From NCBI GenBank assembly GCA_964612295.1, contig CAZTDY010000015.1, positions 1-64,000 of the forward strand: a stretch of 64,000 nt of DNA, read 5' to 3'. This DNA comes from CAYQJL01 sp964612295 (GTDB lineage Bacteria; Eisenbacteria; RBG-16-71-46; CAIMUX01; WJJG01). Both the position numbers and the translations under genes were made by a program. The notes under the pieces are model-generated. The model made no database searches. It had not been told where the DNA came from and saw only the letters and a program-made list of their open reading frames with translations. Below, piece by piece: positions 17,002 to 27,500 of this stretch (position 1 is its first letter; each line of letters opens with the position of its first letter).

Positions 17002-17922
17002 TCAATAGCCGAAGCGGTTGAGGGCGCGCGCATTCCTCCGCCACTTCGGCATCACCTTCACACGCAGATCCAGGAAAACCTCGCGGCCTAAGAACTCCTC
17101 TACGGCGGCACGAGCGCGTTGGCCGAGGGCTTTGATCGCCGCCCCCTTCTGGCCAATCAGGATCCCCTTCTGGGAGGACGCCTCGACGAACACCGTGGCC
17201 CGAATGAGATCCTTCTTGCCGGATTGCTCGCGGAACTCATCGATCTCGACCTCGGTGCTGTAGGGGATCTCCTTGCGGTAGAGTTCGAAGACGGCCTCGC
17301 GGATCAGTTCACCCACGAAGAACCGTTCGGGGTGCTCGGTGAGCTGGTCGGGCGGATAGAATTGCGGTCCGGGGGGCAGAAGCGCTTCGCAGGCCCCGAG
17401 CAGTTCGTCGATCCCCTTGCCCCGCAGGGCGCTGATCGTGTGGAAACCTGCCAGGTTGTGCCCGGCCTGCAGCTTTTCGATCAACGGAAGGGAATCCTCC
17501 GCCCTGGGCAGGAGGTCGGCCTTGTTGAGGGCCACCAACACCGGCTTTCTGTCGCTCGCTGCCAACACTCCGGGGGCGATCCGCGGATCTTTGACATCCA
17601 CGAGGTAGAGGATCAGGTCCGCATCGGAGAGACTCTCACCGACCTGCTTCATCATCGCGGCCTGAAGATCGTAGCGCGGGTCGAGGATCCCGGGGGTGTC
17701 GATGAAGATCATCTGTGCGCTGACCGTGGTCAGGATACCCAGGGTCCGCCGGCGCGTGGTCTGCGGCTTCGCCGTGACGATTCCCAGGCGGAAGTCGAGG
17801 ATCTGATTGAGGAGGGTGGACTTCCCTGCGTTCGGATACCCACAAATCGTGATATAGCCGGAGCGGTGGGTCGGCCCATCGGTTGTCTCGTCGGCCTCTG
17901 GGGGCCCCGGGAGATCTGACAT
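17002..17922 (-). CDS. era: GTPase Era
   Basis: Ribosome-assembly GTPase that binds the 3' end of 16S rRNA and helps 30S maturation. The 306-residue length is normal. The GTPase motifs are all present: G1 GYPNAGKST, G2 region with PQTTRRR, G3 DTPG, G4 NKAD and a G5-like SALRG. The C-terminal KH domain carries the RNA-binding signature ATVFVEASSQKGILIGQKG followed by IKALGQRAR. The N-terminus has about 20 extra acidic residues before the G domain. It is divergent from ispH, with a 144-bp gap. Confidence 0.97.
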   Translation of the reverse strand: MSDLPGPPEADETTDGPTHRSGYITICGYPNAGKSTLLNQILDFRLGIVTAKPQTTRRRTLGILTTVSAQMIFIDTPGILDPRYDLQAAMMKQVGESLSDADLILYLVDVKDPRIAPGVLAASDRKPVLVALNKADLLPRAEDSLPLIEKLQAGHNLAGFHTISALRGKGIDELLGACEALLPPGPQFYPPDQLTEHPERFFVGELIREAVFELYRKEIPYSTEVEIDEFREQSGKKDLIRATVFVEASSQKGILIGQKGAAIKALGQRARAAVEEFLGREVFLDLRVKVMPKWRRNARALNRFGY

Positions 17923-18066
17923 GGTGGTCCTTTGGTTGGTTTGGAACAGGAATCAGCCTGCCCGGGTGATTCCCAGGGAGAATGATCCGTCTCAAGAGCC
18001 GCAGTTTGCCTTAGAATAGAGGTGGATGGCAACGCCCCGCTGGGGGATTCGGACAAGGAGAGGGCC

Positions 18067-19266
18067 GTGGACAGGACGCCTGAAAGAGGGCTGTTGACCC
18101 AAAAGGCCGAGGCGATCGCCGAACTCCGCCGCGAGGGGGTCTACCGTGGCGTGGACGGCCTCGAGATCCATCTGGCCCGCGCCTTCGGCTTCTGCCAGGG
18201 CGTGGAGCGGGCGGTCGAGCTGGCGTTGCGTTCGGCCGACGAGCGGGCCGCCCAGGCGGCCGACATCCAGATCTACCTGACTGGAGAGATCATCCATAAC
18301 CCGTCCACCAACCAGAAGTTGGAGGAGCGCGGCGTGCGCATCCTCCCCCCCGAGGACGGTCTCGAACGGCTGCAGGTCATTCAGCCCGAGGATTGGGTCA
18401 TCGTCCCCGCCTTCGGCATTCTGCAGGAGGAGCTGGATCTGCTGGGGGCCATTGGCTGCCGGATCATCGACACCTCCTGCGGTTGGGTGAGGAGGGTGTG
18501 GCAGGCCGTGGAGCGGTTCTCTGAGAAAGGCCTCACCCTGGTGATCCACGGCAAGATCGAACACGAGGAGACCCGGGCCACGATCTCCAGAGCAAAGGTC
18601 CCCTACGTGGTCGTCCGAAACCGCACGCTGGCCGAGCTGCTCGGCTACGCGATCGCGCAGGAAGACCTGCCGCAGGCTGTTGCCTTATCGCACGATGTCT
18701 CAACAACTTGGCCCGGATGGTTCAAGCAACTCTTCAAAGGGCTCACCAGCCCCGGTTTCGAACCGGCCGCCGATCTCAACCGGTTGGGACTCGTCAATCA
18801 GACCACGATGCTCAGTCGGGAAACCGAAGCCATCGCCCAGATCCTGGCCTCGGCCGCCCATCGGCGGCGTGACCGGCCGCCGACGAAGGACGAGATGCAG
18901 ACCCTCGACACGTTCTGCCCGGCCACCCAGGAGCGGCAGGACGCGGTCCGGCTCCTGCTCCAGGAAGCGAAGCCCGATGTCATGCTGGTCGTGGGAGGTT
19001 TTCGTTCGAGCAACACGGCCCATCTCGCGGTCCTGGGCGCCGAGGTTGTGCCGACCTATCACATCGAGGATTCAGCCTGCCTCTTGGAGGGCAATCGTAT
19101 CCGCCACCGGCCACCCGGGGCGGCCGACCCCATGATCACAAACGGGTGGCGCCCGGCGTTGCCCTGCGCGATCGGCATCACCGCCGGGGCGTCCACTCCG
19201 GACAGCGAAACCGACCGAACAGTCGCCCGGCTTCTCACGTCCTATGAGATGAGGGGAGTTAGGTGA
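18067..19266 (+). CDS. ispH: 4-hydroxy-3-methylbut-2-enyl diphosphate reductase (long, plant/cyanobacterial type)
   Basis: Last step of the MEP isoprenoid pathway, reducing HMBPP to IPP and DMAPP with a 4Fe-4S cluster. The three cluster cysteines are visible in FGFCQGVERAV, DTSCGWVRRVW and TFCPATQERQDAV, and the substrate-binding histidines in GEIIHNPSTNQ and IHGKIEHEET. At about 399 residues it matches the long cyanobacterial/plant form rather than the 310-residue E. coli form. The frame extends to GTG 18022, but GTG 18067 is preceded by AAGGAGAGG at good spacing. The stop TGA shares its A with the ATG of the M1 peptidase gene, implying coupled translation, though no functional link is obvious. 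Confidence 0.93.
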   Translation: MDRTPERGLLTQKAEAIAELRREGVYRGVDGLEIHLARAFGFCQGVERAVELALRSADERAAQAADIQIYLTGEIIHNPSTNQKLEERGVRILPPEDGLERLQVIQPEDWVIVPAFGILQEELDLLGAIGCRIIDTSCGWVRRVWQAVERFSEKGLTLVIHGKIEHEETRATISRAKVPYVVVRNRTLAELLGYAIAQEDLPQAVALSHDVSTTWPGWFKQLFKGLTSPGFEPAADLNRLGLVNQTTMLSRETEAIAQILASAAHRRRDRPPTKDEMQTLDTFCPATQERQDAVRLLLQEAKPDVMLVVGGFRSSNTAHLAVLGAEVVPTYHIEDSACLLEGNRIRHRPPGAADPMITNGWRPALPCAIGITAGASTPDSETDRTVARLLTSYEMRGVR

Positions 19267-21404
19267 TGTCCCGCGGGATTCTCAGAAGGTGGACGCAGGT
19301 GGGGCTCGCGATCGGCGCGATCGGCCTCTTCCTCGCAGCCTGTGCAGGTCCCGCCGGGGCCCGGGCGATCCCTGACCATCTGTTGACCGATGAACCTCCC
19401 CGCCCCTGGCACGGGGTCCCGATCCCCGACATTCATCTTCACAAGGAGTTCTGGGCCGAGCACTACGGGCTCACCGGAGAACATCTGCGGGAGACGACCG
19501 ATCCCGACACGAGCGGGTTCGATGCGTTGCATGTCGAGCTGATCGCGGAACCGATCATTGCGGAGGAGGGCATCGTGGGTTCGGTCCGCTGGACCCTTCA
19601 GCTGACGGACCCGACGCCCTCGCCGATCTGCTTCGACTTCTTCAGCAACATGACGATCACGGAGGTGCTGGTCGATGCCCAGCCCGCGGAGTACACGCAC
19701 GAGGACGACCGGCTCTGCATCACGCCCGCGCCCGGAGAGGGCGGCCTGCGAACGACGATCGTCGAGATCGCCTACGAGGGCATCCCGGAGATGGGGTTCA
19801 TCTGGGGCTACGACGTGCGCTATCACGGCGACGATGACGTCCCCATCGTCTACACGAACTGCGAGCCGAGCGCCTCGCGCACCTGGTGGCCCTGCAAGGA
19901 CCGGCCCGACGACAAGTTCACCGCGGACATCTCCTTCATCGTCCCCGACACGCTCATCGCCGCTTCCAACGGAACCCTCGTCGAGGTCATCCCCCAAATC
20001 GGCGGCCGGATGCTCTATCACTGGCGCGAGAATTACCCCATCACCACCTACCTCGTGAGCCTGGCGGCAACGAACTACACGATCTTCACCGACGAGTACG
20101 TCACCGCAACCGGGCATCTGATGCCGCTCACCTACTACGCCTACCCGGAGGATCTGGACCGGGCCATGGCCGATTGGGCCATCACCCCCGCGGCGATCGC
20201 CTTGTTCGAGGATCTCTTCGCCCCCTATCCATTCCCTGAAGAGAAGTACGGGATGGCGGAGTACCCCTGGTCCGGCGCGATGGAGCATCAGACGCTCTCG
20301 AGCATGGGCGACTACTTCTTCCTCCTGCCGGACCGATCCGAGTGGGTCGTCGTTCATGAGCTGGCGCACCAGTGGTGGGGCGACTGGGTGACCTGCGCCG
20401 ATTGGCGCGACATCTGGCTGCACGAGGGGTTCGCCACCTACTGTGAAGCGCTCTGGGCCGAACACATCTCCGGCCCGGACGGTCTGCATGAGGTCATGGA
20501 GAGTAAGAAGTCGGACGAGTTTCACGGGCCGGTCTACGATCCCAACTTCATCTTCAGTGGAACGGTCTATCGCAAGGGCGCCTGGGTGCTTCACATGCTG
20601 CGGCACATCATGGGGGATGAGACCTTCTTCGGCGCACTGCAGGCCTTCGGTGACCGGCACGCCTACGGCAATGTGGTCACCTCCGAATTGCAGTCCGTGG
20701 TCGAGGAGTTCTGGGGTGAATCGCTCGACTGGTTCTTCGACGAATGGGTCTACGAACCGGGCCGCCCCGGATATGCAGCGCACTGGAGCCCGCTGGAAAC
20801 CTTGCCCGATGGCACCACCTTGAACGAGATCCGCATCATCCAAACCACGACCGGGCCCGACTACTTCAAGATGCCGATCGACGCCGAGTTCCCCTTGCCC
20901 GGCGGGGAGGTCTTCGAGTTCGTCCTCTGGGACAGCCTGCCCGAGCAAACCTGGCTGATCAAGACGCCCGCGCCGCCCGACACGCTCCGGCTGGATCCGT
21001 ACCATTGGATTCTCGCCGACGTGGAATACATCGCCGGACCGGTGGCGGTCGATGACGAATGGGGCGAGGCCGGCGCCGGCGCGCTCCTGCTCCGCTCCCC
21101 CCAGCCGAACCCCACCTCCGGGCTGACGCACCTCCAGGCCCACTGGAACCCCGAAGCGCTGGCCGCGGCGGGACGCTGCGCCGCTGACCTGCGACTCGAG
21201 ATCGTGGACTTGACCGGCCGGGTCGTTCGGCGATTGCCGCTCAGCGAGGCCGGCTCCGACATCGGCACCTTCACCTGGGATGGCCGGGGCTCAGAAGGGG
21301 AGCCGGTTCCCGCCGGGCTCTACTGGGCGGCGCTCAGGGCAGACGGGCAGACGCCGCTGCTGGCCGGCGCCTCGCAGCGCAGGAAGATCCTCAGACTGCG
21401 CTAG
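19266..21404 (+). CDS. Secreted M1-family aminopeptidase with FlgD-like C-terminal domain
   Basis: Zinc metallopeptidase of the M1 (aminopeptidase N/leukotriene A4 hydrolase) family, exported through a signal peptide (GLAIGAIGLFLAACAG). Near residue 336 is the GAMEN-like SGAMEHQT exopeptidase motif, and near residue 363 VVVHELAHQWWGDWV gives HExxH, with the third zinc ligand in WLHEGFATY. About residues 600-712 form a FlgD-like Ig domain (LEIVDLTGRVVRRL ... FTWDGRGSEGEPVPAGLYWA), the C-terminal module often found on surface or secreted proteins of FCB-group-like bacteria. It starts one base into the ispH stop (TGATG). Likely role: breakdown of peptides outside the inner membrane. Confidence 0.93.
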   Translation: MSRGILRRWTQVGLAIGAIGLFLAACAGPAGARAIPDHLLTDEPPRPWHGVPIPDIHLHKEFWAEHYGLTGEHLRETTDPDTSGFDALHVELIAEPIIAEEGIVGSVRWTLQLTDPTPSPICFDFFSNMTITEVLVDAQPAEYTHEDDRLCITPAPGEGGLRTTIVEIAYEGIPEMGFIWGYDVRYHGDDDVPIVYTNCEPSASRTWWPCKDRPDDKFTADISFIVPDTLIAASNGTLVEVIPQIGGRMLYHWRENYPITTYLVSLAATNYTIFTDEYVTATGHLMPLTYYAYPEDLDRAMADWAITPAAIALFEDLFAPYPFPEEKYGMAEYPWSGAMEHQTLSSMGDYFFLLPDRSEWVVVHELAHQWWGDWVTCADWRDIWLHEGFATYCEALWAEHISGPDGLHEVMESKKSDEFHGPVYDPNFIFSGTVYRKGAWVLHMLRHIMGDETFFGALQAFGDRHAYGNVVTSELQSVVEEFWGESLDWFFDEWVYEPGRPGYAAHWSPLETLPDGTTLNEIRIIQTTTGPDYFKMPIDAEFPLPGGEVFEFVLWDSLPEQTWLIKTPAPPDTLRLDPYHWILADVEYIAGPVAVDDEWGEAGAGALLLRSPQPNPTSGLTHLQAHWNPEALAAAGRCAADLRLEIVDLTGRVVRRLPLSEAGSDIGTFTWDGRGSEGEPVPAGLYWAALRADGQTPLLAGASQRRKILRLR

Positions 21405-21533
21405 CCGGCCGGGCAGGACCCTGGCGCCCCGATCGGTCTGGGCTTGCGGGGCCACAGGCGATATAGTCTTAGGTAACAGCAAAACGATTCCCGTCCCGAG
21501 GCCCGACCACGCGACTGACTAGGAGCTGGCCCT

Positions 21534-22928
21534 ATGTCCACGCAGCGGATGGCCGTCCTGTGTTTCTCCCTGATTCTTTCCCCTCTGTTTTTCGGGATCC
21601 CCTCACTGGCCGACGCCGATGATCCGACCGTGCTCGGGCGTTGGCCGGATGGTCGATGTCAGACTGCCACTGCCTGGGGGGATCTGCTCCTCGTGGGACG
21701 CGGCGGTTGGGTACAGGTCCATGACATCACCGCGGCGCACACGCCGATTCTCCTGGGACAGGCCACCGTCCCCGGGACCATTCATGACATTGCGGTGCAG
21801 GGCGACTGCGCCTACGTGGCCGACTGCACCGACGGGCTCTTCACGATCGGGTTCGGTGATCCCAATGCGCCGGTCGTCTTGGGCAACTACGACACTCCGC
21901 ACAATGCCGGAGACGTCGCCATCACCGGAGCACTGGCATTGGTCGCCGACCACGTTGCCGGCCTTCGCATCATCGACGTGAGCGATCCCGCCGCCCCCGA
22001 CGAAATCGGCAACTACAATACTCCCGGATCGGCCCTGGGCGTGGTGACCGATGGTGTTCATGCCTTCGTCGCCGACTACAGCGCCGGCCTGTGCATCGTG
22101 GATATCACCGACCCCACGGCACCCGTCGAGGTCGGCTCCCTGGGAATGCCCAGCCGCGTCTACGATGTTGCCGTGGCCCGGATGTTGGTCTACGTCGCGG
22201 ACTACCAGTATGGACTGCGCGTCGTCGATGTGACCGACCCCACCGCGCCCATCGAGATCGGCAGCTTCGACACCGAGGGGCTCAACTACGGGATTGCCTA
22301 CCATGCGCCCTACGCGTATCTGGCGGCGGGCAACGCTGGGTTGCGCATTCTGGATGTCCGGAATCCGCAGCAGCCCGTGGAGATCGGCGCGGCTGAGACG
22401 CCGGGTTGGACCTACGGGGTGGCCGTACGGCAGGATCGGGCCTTCGTGGCGGACGGTGAAGGAGGCCTGCGCGTCTTCGACGTGAGCGATCCCGCCGCCC
22501 CCGTGGAGCTGGGCGCTCACGCGACGGGTAGCCTGGCCACCGGCGTCGCCGTGACCGCCGAACACATTCTCGTCGCGGCCGAGAACGTGGGCCTTTGGAT
22601 CTTCGCCAACGATTACGTGAGCGCAGCCGAAGACCGGGCGCCGCAGCTTGCCGACGCCGGGCGACTGGACTGCTATCCCAACCCGGCGGCCGGTCCGTGC
22701 CGGTTGAGATTCAGACTGGGTGTACCCGGGCGGGTAAGGATCAACATCTTCAACCCCAGCGGTCAATGCATGAGGACCTTGGCACGGGAGGTCGGGGCGG
22801 CCGGTTGGCATGAGATGCTCTGGGATCGCCGCGACGGGACGGGACGGCAGGTCGCCTCCGGGCTCTACTACGCACACTTGATGGCGGACGGGCGGGAACG
22901 AACCACCCGGCTTCTGCTCATCGAGTAG
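21534..22928 (+). CDS. Secreted LVIVD-repeat beta-propeller protein with C-terminal FlgD-like domain
   Basis: A 464-residue protein with an N-terminal signal peptide (VLCFSLILSPLFFGIPSLADA). It has about eight repeats of roughly 42 residues with the LVIVD pattern: GLRIIDVSDPAAP, GLCIVDITDPTAP, GLRVVDVTDPTAP, GLRILDVRNPQQP, GLRVFDVSDPAAP. These fold as propeller blades and usually mediate binding at the cell surface. The last 90 residues are a FlgD-like domain (INIFNPSGQCMRTL ... MLWDRRDGTGRQVASGLYYA), as in its neighbours. No enzymatic motif is visible. Confidence 0.88.
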   Translation: MSTQRMAVLCFSLILSPLFFGIPSLADADDPTVLGRWPDGRCQTATAWGDLLLVGRGGWVQVHDITAAHTPILLGQATVPGTIHDIAVQGDCAYVADCTDGLFTIGFGDPNAPVVLGNYDTPHNAGDVAITGALALVADHVAGLRIIDVSDPAAPDEIGNYNTPGSALGVVTDGVHAFVADYSAGLCIVDITDPTAPVEVGSLGMPSRVYDVAVARMLVYVADYQYGLRVVDVTDPTAPIEIGSFDTEGLNYGIAYHAPYAYLAAGNAGLRILDVRNPQQPVEIGAAETPGWTYGVAVRQDRAFVADGEGGLRVFDVSDPAAPVELGAHATGSLATGVAVTAEHILVAAENVGLWIFANDYVSAAEDRAPQLADAGRLDCYPNPAAGPCRLRFRLGVPGRVRINIFNPSGQCMRTLAREVGAAGWHEMLWDRRDGTGRQVASGLYYAHLMADGRERTTRLLLIE

Positions 22929-23129
22929 CTCCACGGGCGCCCTCGCATTCAGGACCCACTGGAGCTTATGCCTGCAATTGACTTCATATAAATCAGTTAG
23001 AGAATGCGCCTTTGGGCGAGCATTCCAGCAGGGCGGCCGATTGGTGTGACGGCGATTCGGCTCGTGCTGTACAATGGTTCTGCTCGACGCGACGATCAGA
23101 TGCGGCGGGGATCCATCCGGAGGTGATGC

Positions 23130-24507
23130 ATGCGCTCGAACTCTGTCTGGCCCCTCCTTGTCATCCTCGCACTATCCTTCCCCGCCGGAGAGGCTCGAGC
23201 CAATACCATCCTCGTCCCGGATGAGTACGCCACGATCCAGGGCGGGATCGCGGCGGCGTCTCCCGGGGACACCGTCCAGGTCGCTTGCGGAACCTATGTC
23301 GAGAGCATCATCAATCTGGTTTCGGACATCACTCTGCGCAGCGAGACCGGTGATCCCTCATGCGTCACGATCGACGCGGCGGGAGGATATCACGTTCTGG
23401 TCGGCATCGGACTGACCGCCGCGACCCGTATCGAAGGGCTCACCCTTCGCGGCGGCAACGCGGATGGGCCGCGCGAAAACGGCAAGGGTGGCGGGTTCTA
23501 TCTGGACGGTTCCGATCCCACAATCACGAGATGCGTCTTCGTGGACAACTACGGAGAGAGCGGAGGGGGCCTGTATTGCAGCGAGTCGAATCCGGTGATC
23601 GAGGAGTGCGTCTTCGAAACCAACACCGGATGGCTAGGCGGCGGCGCACGCCTCGACGAATCGAGTCCTCACTTCCTGCAATGCGTGTTCCGCGGAAATG
23701 AGGTGGAGACCGACGGCGCCGCGATGTTCTGCGCATACGCAGCCCCGGTGTCCGAGGGCTGTGTCTTCGAGGACAACATCGCCGCATTCTGGGGCGGCGT
23801 GATGTACTCCCACGCCGACGGGCAGGCCAGCTTTCTGCATTGCACCATGGTTGGCAATCAGACGCATTCCTGGGGATCGGCCATCTTCACCTGCGCGGAC
23901 TCACGCCCCCATCTGGAGGCGTGCCTCATCGCCCACAACGATGGCGATGGCGATGGCGCGATTTACGCCTACGATGCGCAGAGCGTACCGACTGTCTCCT
24001 GCTGCGATGCGTTTGAAAACGTGGGCGGCAACTACGGCGGACTGCTCGAAGATCCGACGGGACAGGACGGAAACATCTCCCAGGATCCAGCGTTCTGCGA
24101 CGTGGAGGACGGCGATCTCACCCTGGCGTCCTACTCCCCCTGCATGCCTGAGAACAACGAGTGTGGACTTCTGATCGGGGCATTGGGCCAGGGATGCATG
24201 TACCCGGCGGCCGTGGAGGAGCGGGCGGACACAGGGCCTCCGGCGCGCATCAGCCCCAATCCCGCACCAGAGAGCCACGATCCGCTTCCAGTTGGCGAAT
24301 GCCTCCCGGGTGAACCTGTCGATCTTCGACACGTCCGGCCGACTCGTGCGCAGACTCGTGGGGGGCGAGGTCTTCCCCGCTGGAGCCCACGAGATGGCCT
24401 GGGATGGACGCACCACAACCGGCAGCCTCGCCGGGCCGGGCGTCTACTACTACCGGTTCCTGTCCGAGGAGCACCAGTCCACGGGACGCATTGCGTTTAT
24501 CAAGTGA
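23130..24507 (+). CDS. Secreted right-handed beta-helix protein, frame broken near its C-terminal sorting domain
   Basis: The first 380 codons encode a signal peptide (LLVILALSFPAGEARA) and a parallel beta-helix of the pectate-lyase/NosD-like kind: repeats such as ATIQGGIAAASPGDTVQV, ITRCVFVDNYGESGGGLY and IEECVFETNTGWLGGGA. Near 24270-24280 the reading frame changes by +1. Before it the protein reads PARISPNPAPES; the shifted frame continues ATIRFQLANASRVNLSIFD ... MAWDGRTTTGSLAGPGVYYY and ends at 24507, a normal FlgD-like C-terminus. The unshifted frame runs on to 24662 as Arg-rich nonsense. So either a genuine frameshift mutation or a sequencing error separates the passenger from its C-terminal domain. 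Function unknown, probably polysaccharide or surface binding. Confidence 0.8.
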
Positions 24508-24516
24508 CCCGCCTGG

Positions 24517-27500
24517 CTATCGCACTCTCAGCAGTTGACGGGCCTGATGCTGATCGCCGGTCTCGAGGCTGTAGAAGTACACGCCATTGGGGACCGGTTG
24601 TCCGTTCGCATCCCGCCCATCCCAACGGACCTGGTGGTACCCGGCCGGTAGCCCGGCATTGAGGAGCCCACGAACAGCGCGCCCACTCGTGTCCAGGATG
24701 CGGAGGCGAACCTCGCTCGCCCGCGGCAGGTCGAACCTGATCAAAGTGCCGACCTCTCGCTGACCGAACGGGTTGGGCGCATTCTGATGAAGGGTGACCG
24801 TGGTGGGCATCAGCTCGAGCTCAGTCGCATCCGAGAAGCCTCCTCCTCCGGTCATCACGAGGACGTCATCGATGAACCAGCCCTGTGCCTCATTGCCCCA
24901 GTTATCGTTGCCACTCCCGAAACGGAAGCGCACCCGAACCGATCCCTCGATGCCGGAGAGATCGACCTCGACCTCGGTCCACTCCTGGTAGCCGCCGAAG
25001 ATCCAGATTCCTTCGTCGAAGGGGCTGCCCCCGCCCCAGTTCGACAGCTCATAGTAGTAGCCGCCCACCGGATCGACCTGGAACCAGGCCCCCTCATCGA
25101 TCGACAGCTCGATGATCCCGCCGTCGAACGCCACGGCATCGCCGCCCTGGGACCAGAATTCGGTGTCGACCCAATGCCAGAAGGTCAGGGTACCTTCTCC
25201 GTCCACGTCGAAGGCCACGCTCTCCAGGGCGCCGTCAGTGTTGTTGCCGTAGTCCCCACCGCCCGTGCTGCCGTGCTTCCAGCACCAGCTCCCGTCCGGG
25301 GTGTGGTTTCGATCGCCGGTCATGTGCCACTCGTCCTCGTATCCGCCGCTCACGTTGTAGTGGATCCAGTCGCCGCCGCCGGCTTCCATGTCATCGTCGA
25401 TGACCGCATCGATGACCCAGAAGCTATAGTAGTCCCCCGGTGCACCGCTCGGATCGCTCGAGCTGTTGCCGACGTTGTCCTCACCCACCAGGTAGTAGCC
25501 AACCAGCGTGCCGGCCGGCTGGCCGGGGATCTCGGCCCGCCATAGATTGTCGCCCTGGTCCACCATGGGCACCGGCATCCAGCCGGACCCCACATTGTAG
25601 TAGAGGTCGAGCGTGGCGATCCCGGAGAAGTCGGTCGCCGTGGTGAAGATCTCATAGGGCCCCACCGGGTCGGTGGTGCTCCCGATATCAGTGGTTCCGG
25701 TGTAGACCGGCCCCAGAATGTCTTCGAGTTCGAAGTCGACCACGGTGGCCTGTCCCTCCGTGATGGTCACGTTCGACACCGTGTCGGGCAGGAAGCTCGG
25801 ATGGCTGGCGATGGCGAGGTAGGTCCCGATCGGAACCGATCCACCATAGGCCCCACCCGCGCCGCAGGTCAGCGTCGGGCCGCCGTCCAGCAGGCTGACC
25901 TGGGCACCCGGAATCCCCGCGCCGCCCGCCGAGGTCGTGGTCACCGTGCCGGAGATCATGCCGCGCGGGAGACTGCTCAGCGCGACGAACTTGATCGCCC
26001 GGCCGCTCTGAATCGTGGCCGCCCCGGCATTGTAGTAGTTGTAGTAGCCGTACATCAGCCCGTCGGACCGGTCGCCGTTCTGGATGCCGATGGTCGAGTA
26101 CTGCTGCAGGTCATCGCTGTTGTTGAATGTGTCGTACTGGAAGGTGATCATCGCATCGCCGGTCTCGGTGGAGTAGAAACTGGTGTCGTAGAAGATCACC
26201 TCGAAGTCCTGCGTCGTGTCCCCTTCCATGTTCCGCAGACGACTCCACTGCACGATGTAGCGGTGGTTGGTCTCGTCGTAGCGGTGATAGACCTGCCGCT
26301 CATCCTCCTGATAGAGGTTGTCCCACATGGGGGCGATCAGGAAGTCGGGCGCACCCGCGCCGGGAATGGTCCAGTTGCGGTAGTTGACCAGATAGGTCGA
26401 TCCCATCGCGATCCAGCCGTTCGAGCAGATCGTCGCCTGGTTGAAGGTCTGCCCGTAGTAGGTCACCGGGAACGGCAGCTCAACGGTGAGCGACTCGTCT
26501 TGGTCCTCACCGAAGTCGTTCAGGCCGACCGACACCCCATCGCCTCCGTAGGCGGGATTCAGTTCGATCCAGTCGAAGACCGGAGCATGGGGATAGCCGG
26601 TATCGGTGTTGTCGAAGGCGTAGTAGCCGTAGGCATCCGGGCCGGTCGGATCGGACGAGCTGACCTGGCCGACCGAGAGGGCAAACGGCAAACTCGCCTC
26701 AGCACCCCCGGAGAAGCTCAGGTTCAGTGTCATCTCGGCAATGTGGCCATTGTGACATTCCGGACTCACGCTGAGGGCAAACCGGTCGGCCGTGTTTTCC
26801 GCGCTGCCCGCCACCGGGACGGTACCGAACGCGCCGCCGTCGTCGGTCACCGCAACCCAGTCGCTGTCCGAGACCAGGGTTCCCACGACATCTTCGCCAA
26901 TTGCCCCGCCGATATTCTCGATCTCAATGCTGATCTCGCCGGTTTCCCCGGGATCGAGCCGGGTGCCGAAGTCATAGAGCGTCGTGCCGTTCTGGGCAAA
27001 CGCGGCGGCCACGACCGGAATCGTGATCATCGAGTGCCATTGATCGCCCCCCGAGGAGACGTCCAGCCCGAGACGGACGATGTGTCCGTGCTGGGCCGCA
27101 CCCGCAACCTGGAGGTCAAAGTCGTCCGCGCTCCACGCGCTGGCGCCCGAACCGATCGCGCCGAAGGTCTCGATGGGATCCGAGATCGAGACGAGCGGAT
27201 CGTCGCAGGTGAGGATCGCGGTCACGCTCTCCGCACTGCTCTGACCGTGGTTCGTGAGCTCCACGGGCAGCTCGATCGTCTCGGTGGGATTGAGCAGCCC
27301 GTCGCCGTTGCCGCTGCTCGTGCCACCCGTGTCGTCATCCAGAAGATGGGACTCGTAGCCCACGAAGAGGTCCGCCTGGCCCACGGCCAGCTCACCCAGA
27401 TAGGGGATGCAGTCATGCTTCGTGACGGTGATCTTCATCGCTCCGGCGCCGGCGCCGGCAACGGGAAGCTCTGCCCAGCCATCGCTGCCCACGGTTGCGC

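Noticed and set aside
19242..21143. 633-codon minus-strand frame opposite the M1 peptidase
   Set aside because: No domains, and the opposite strand encodes a clear M1 enzyme with zinc motif.
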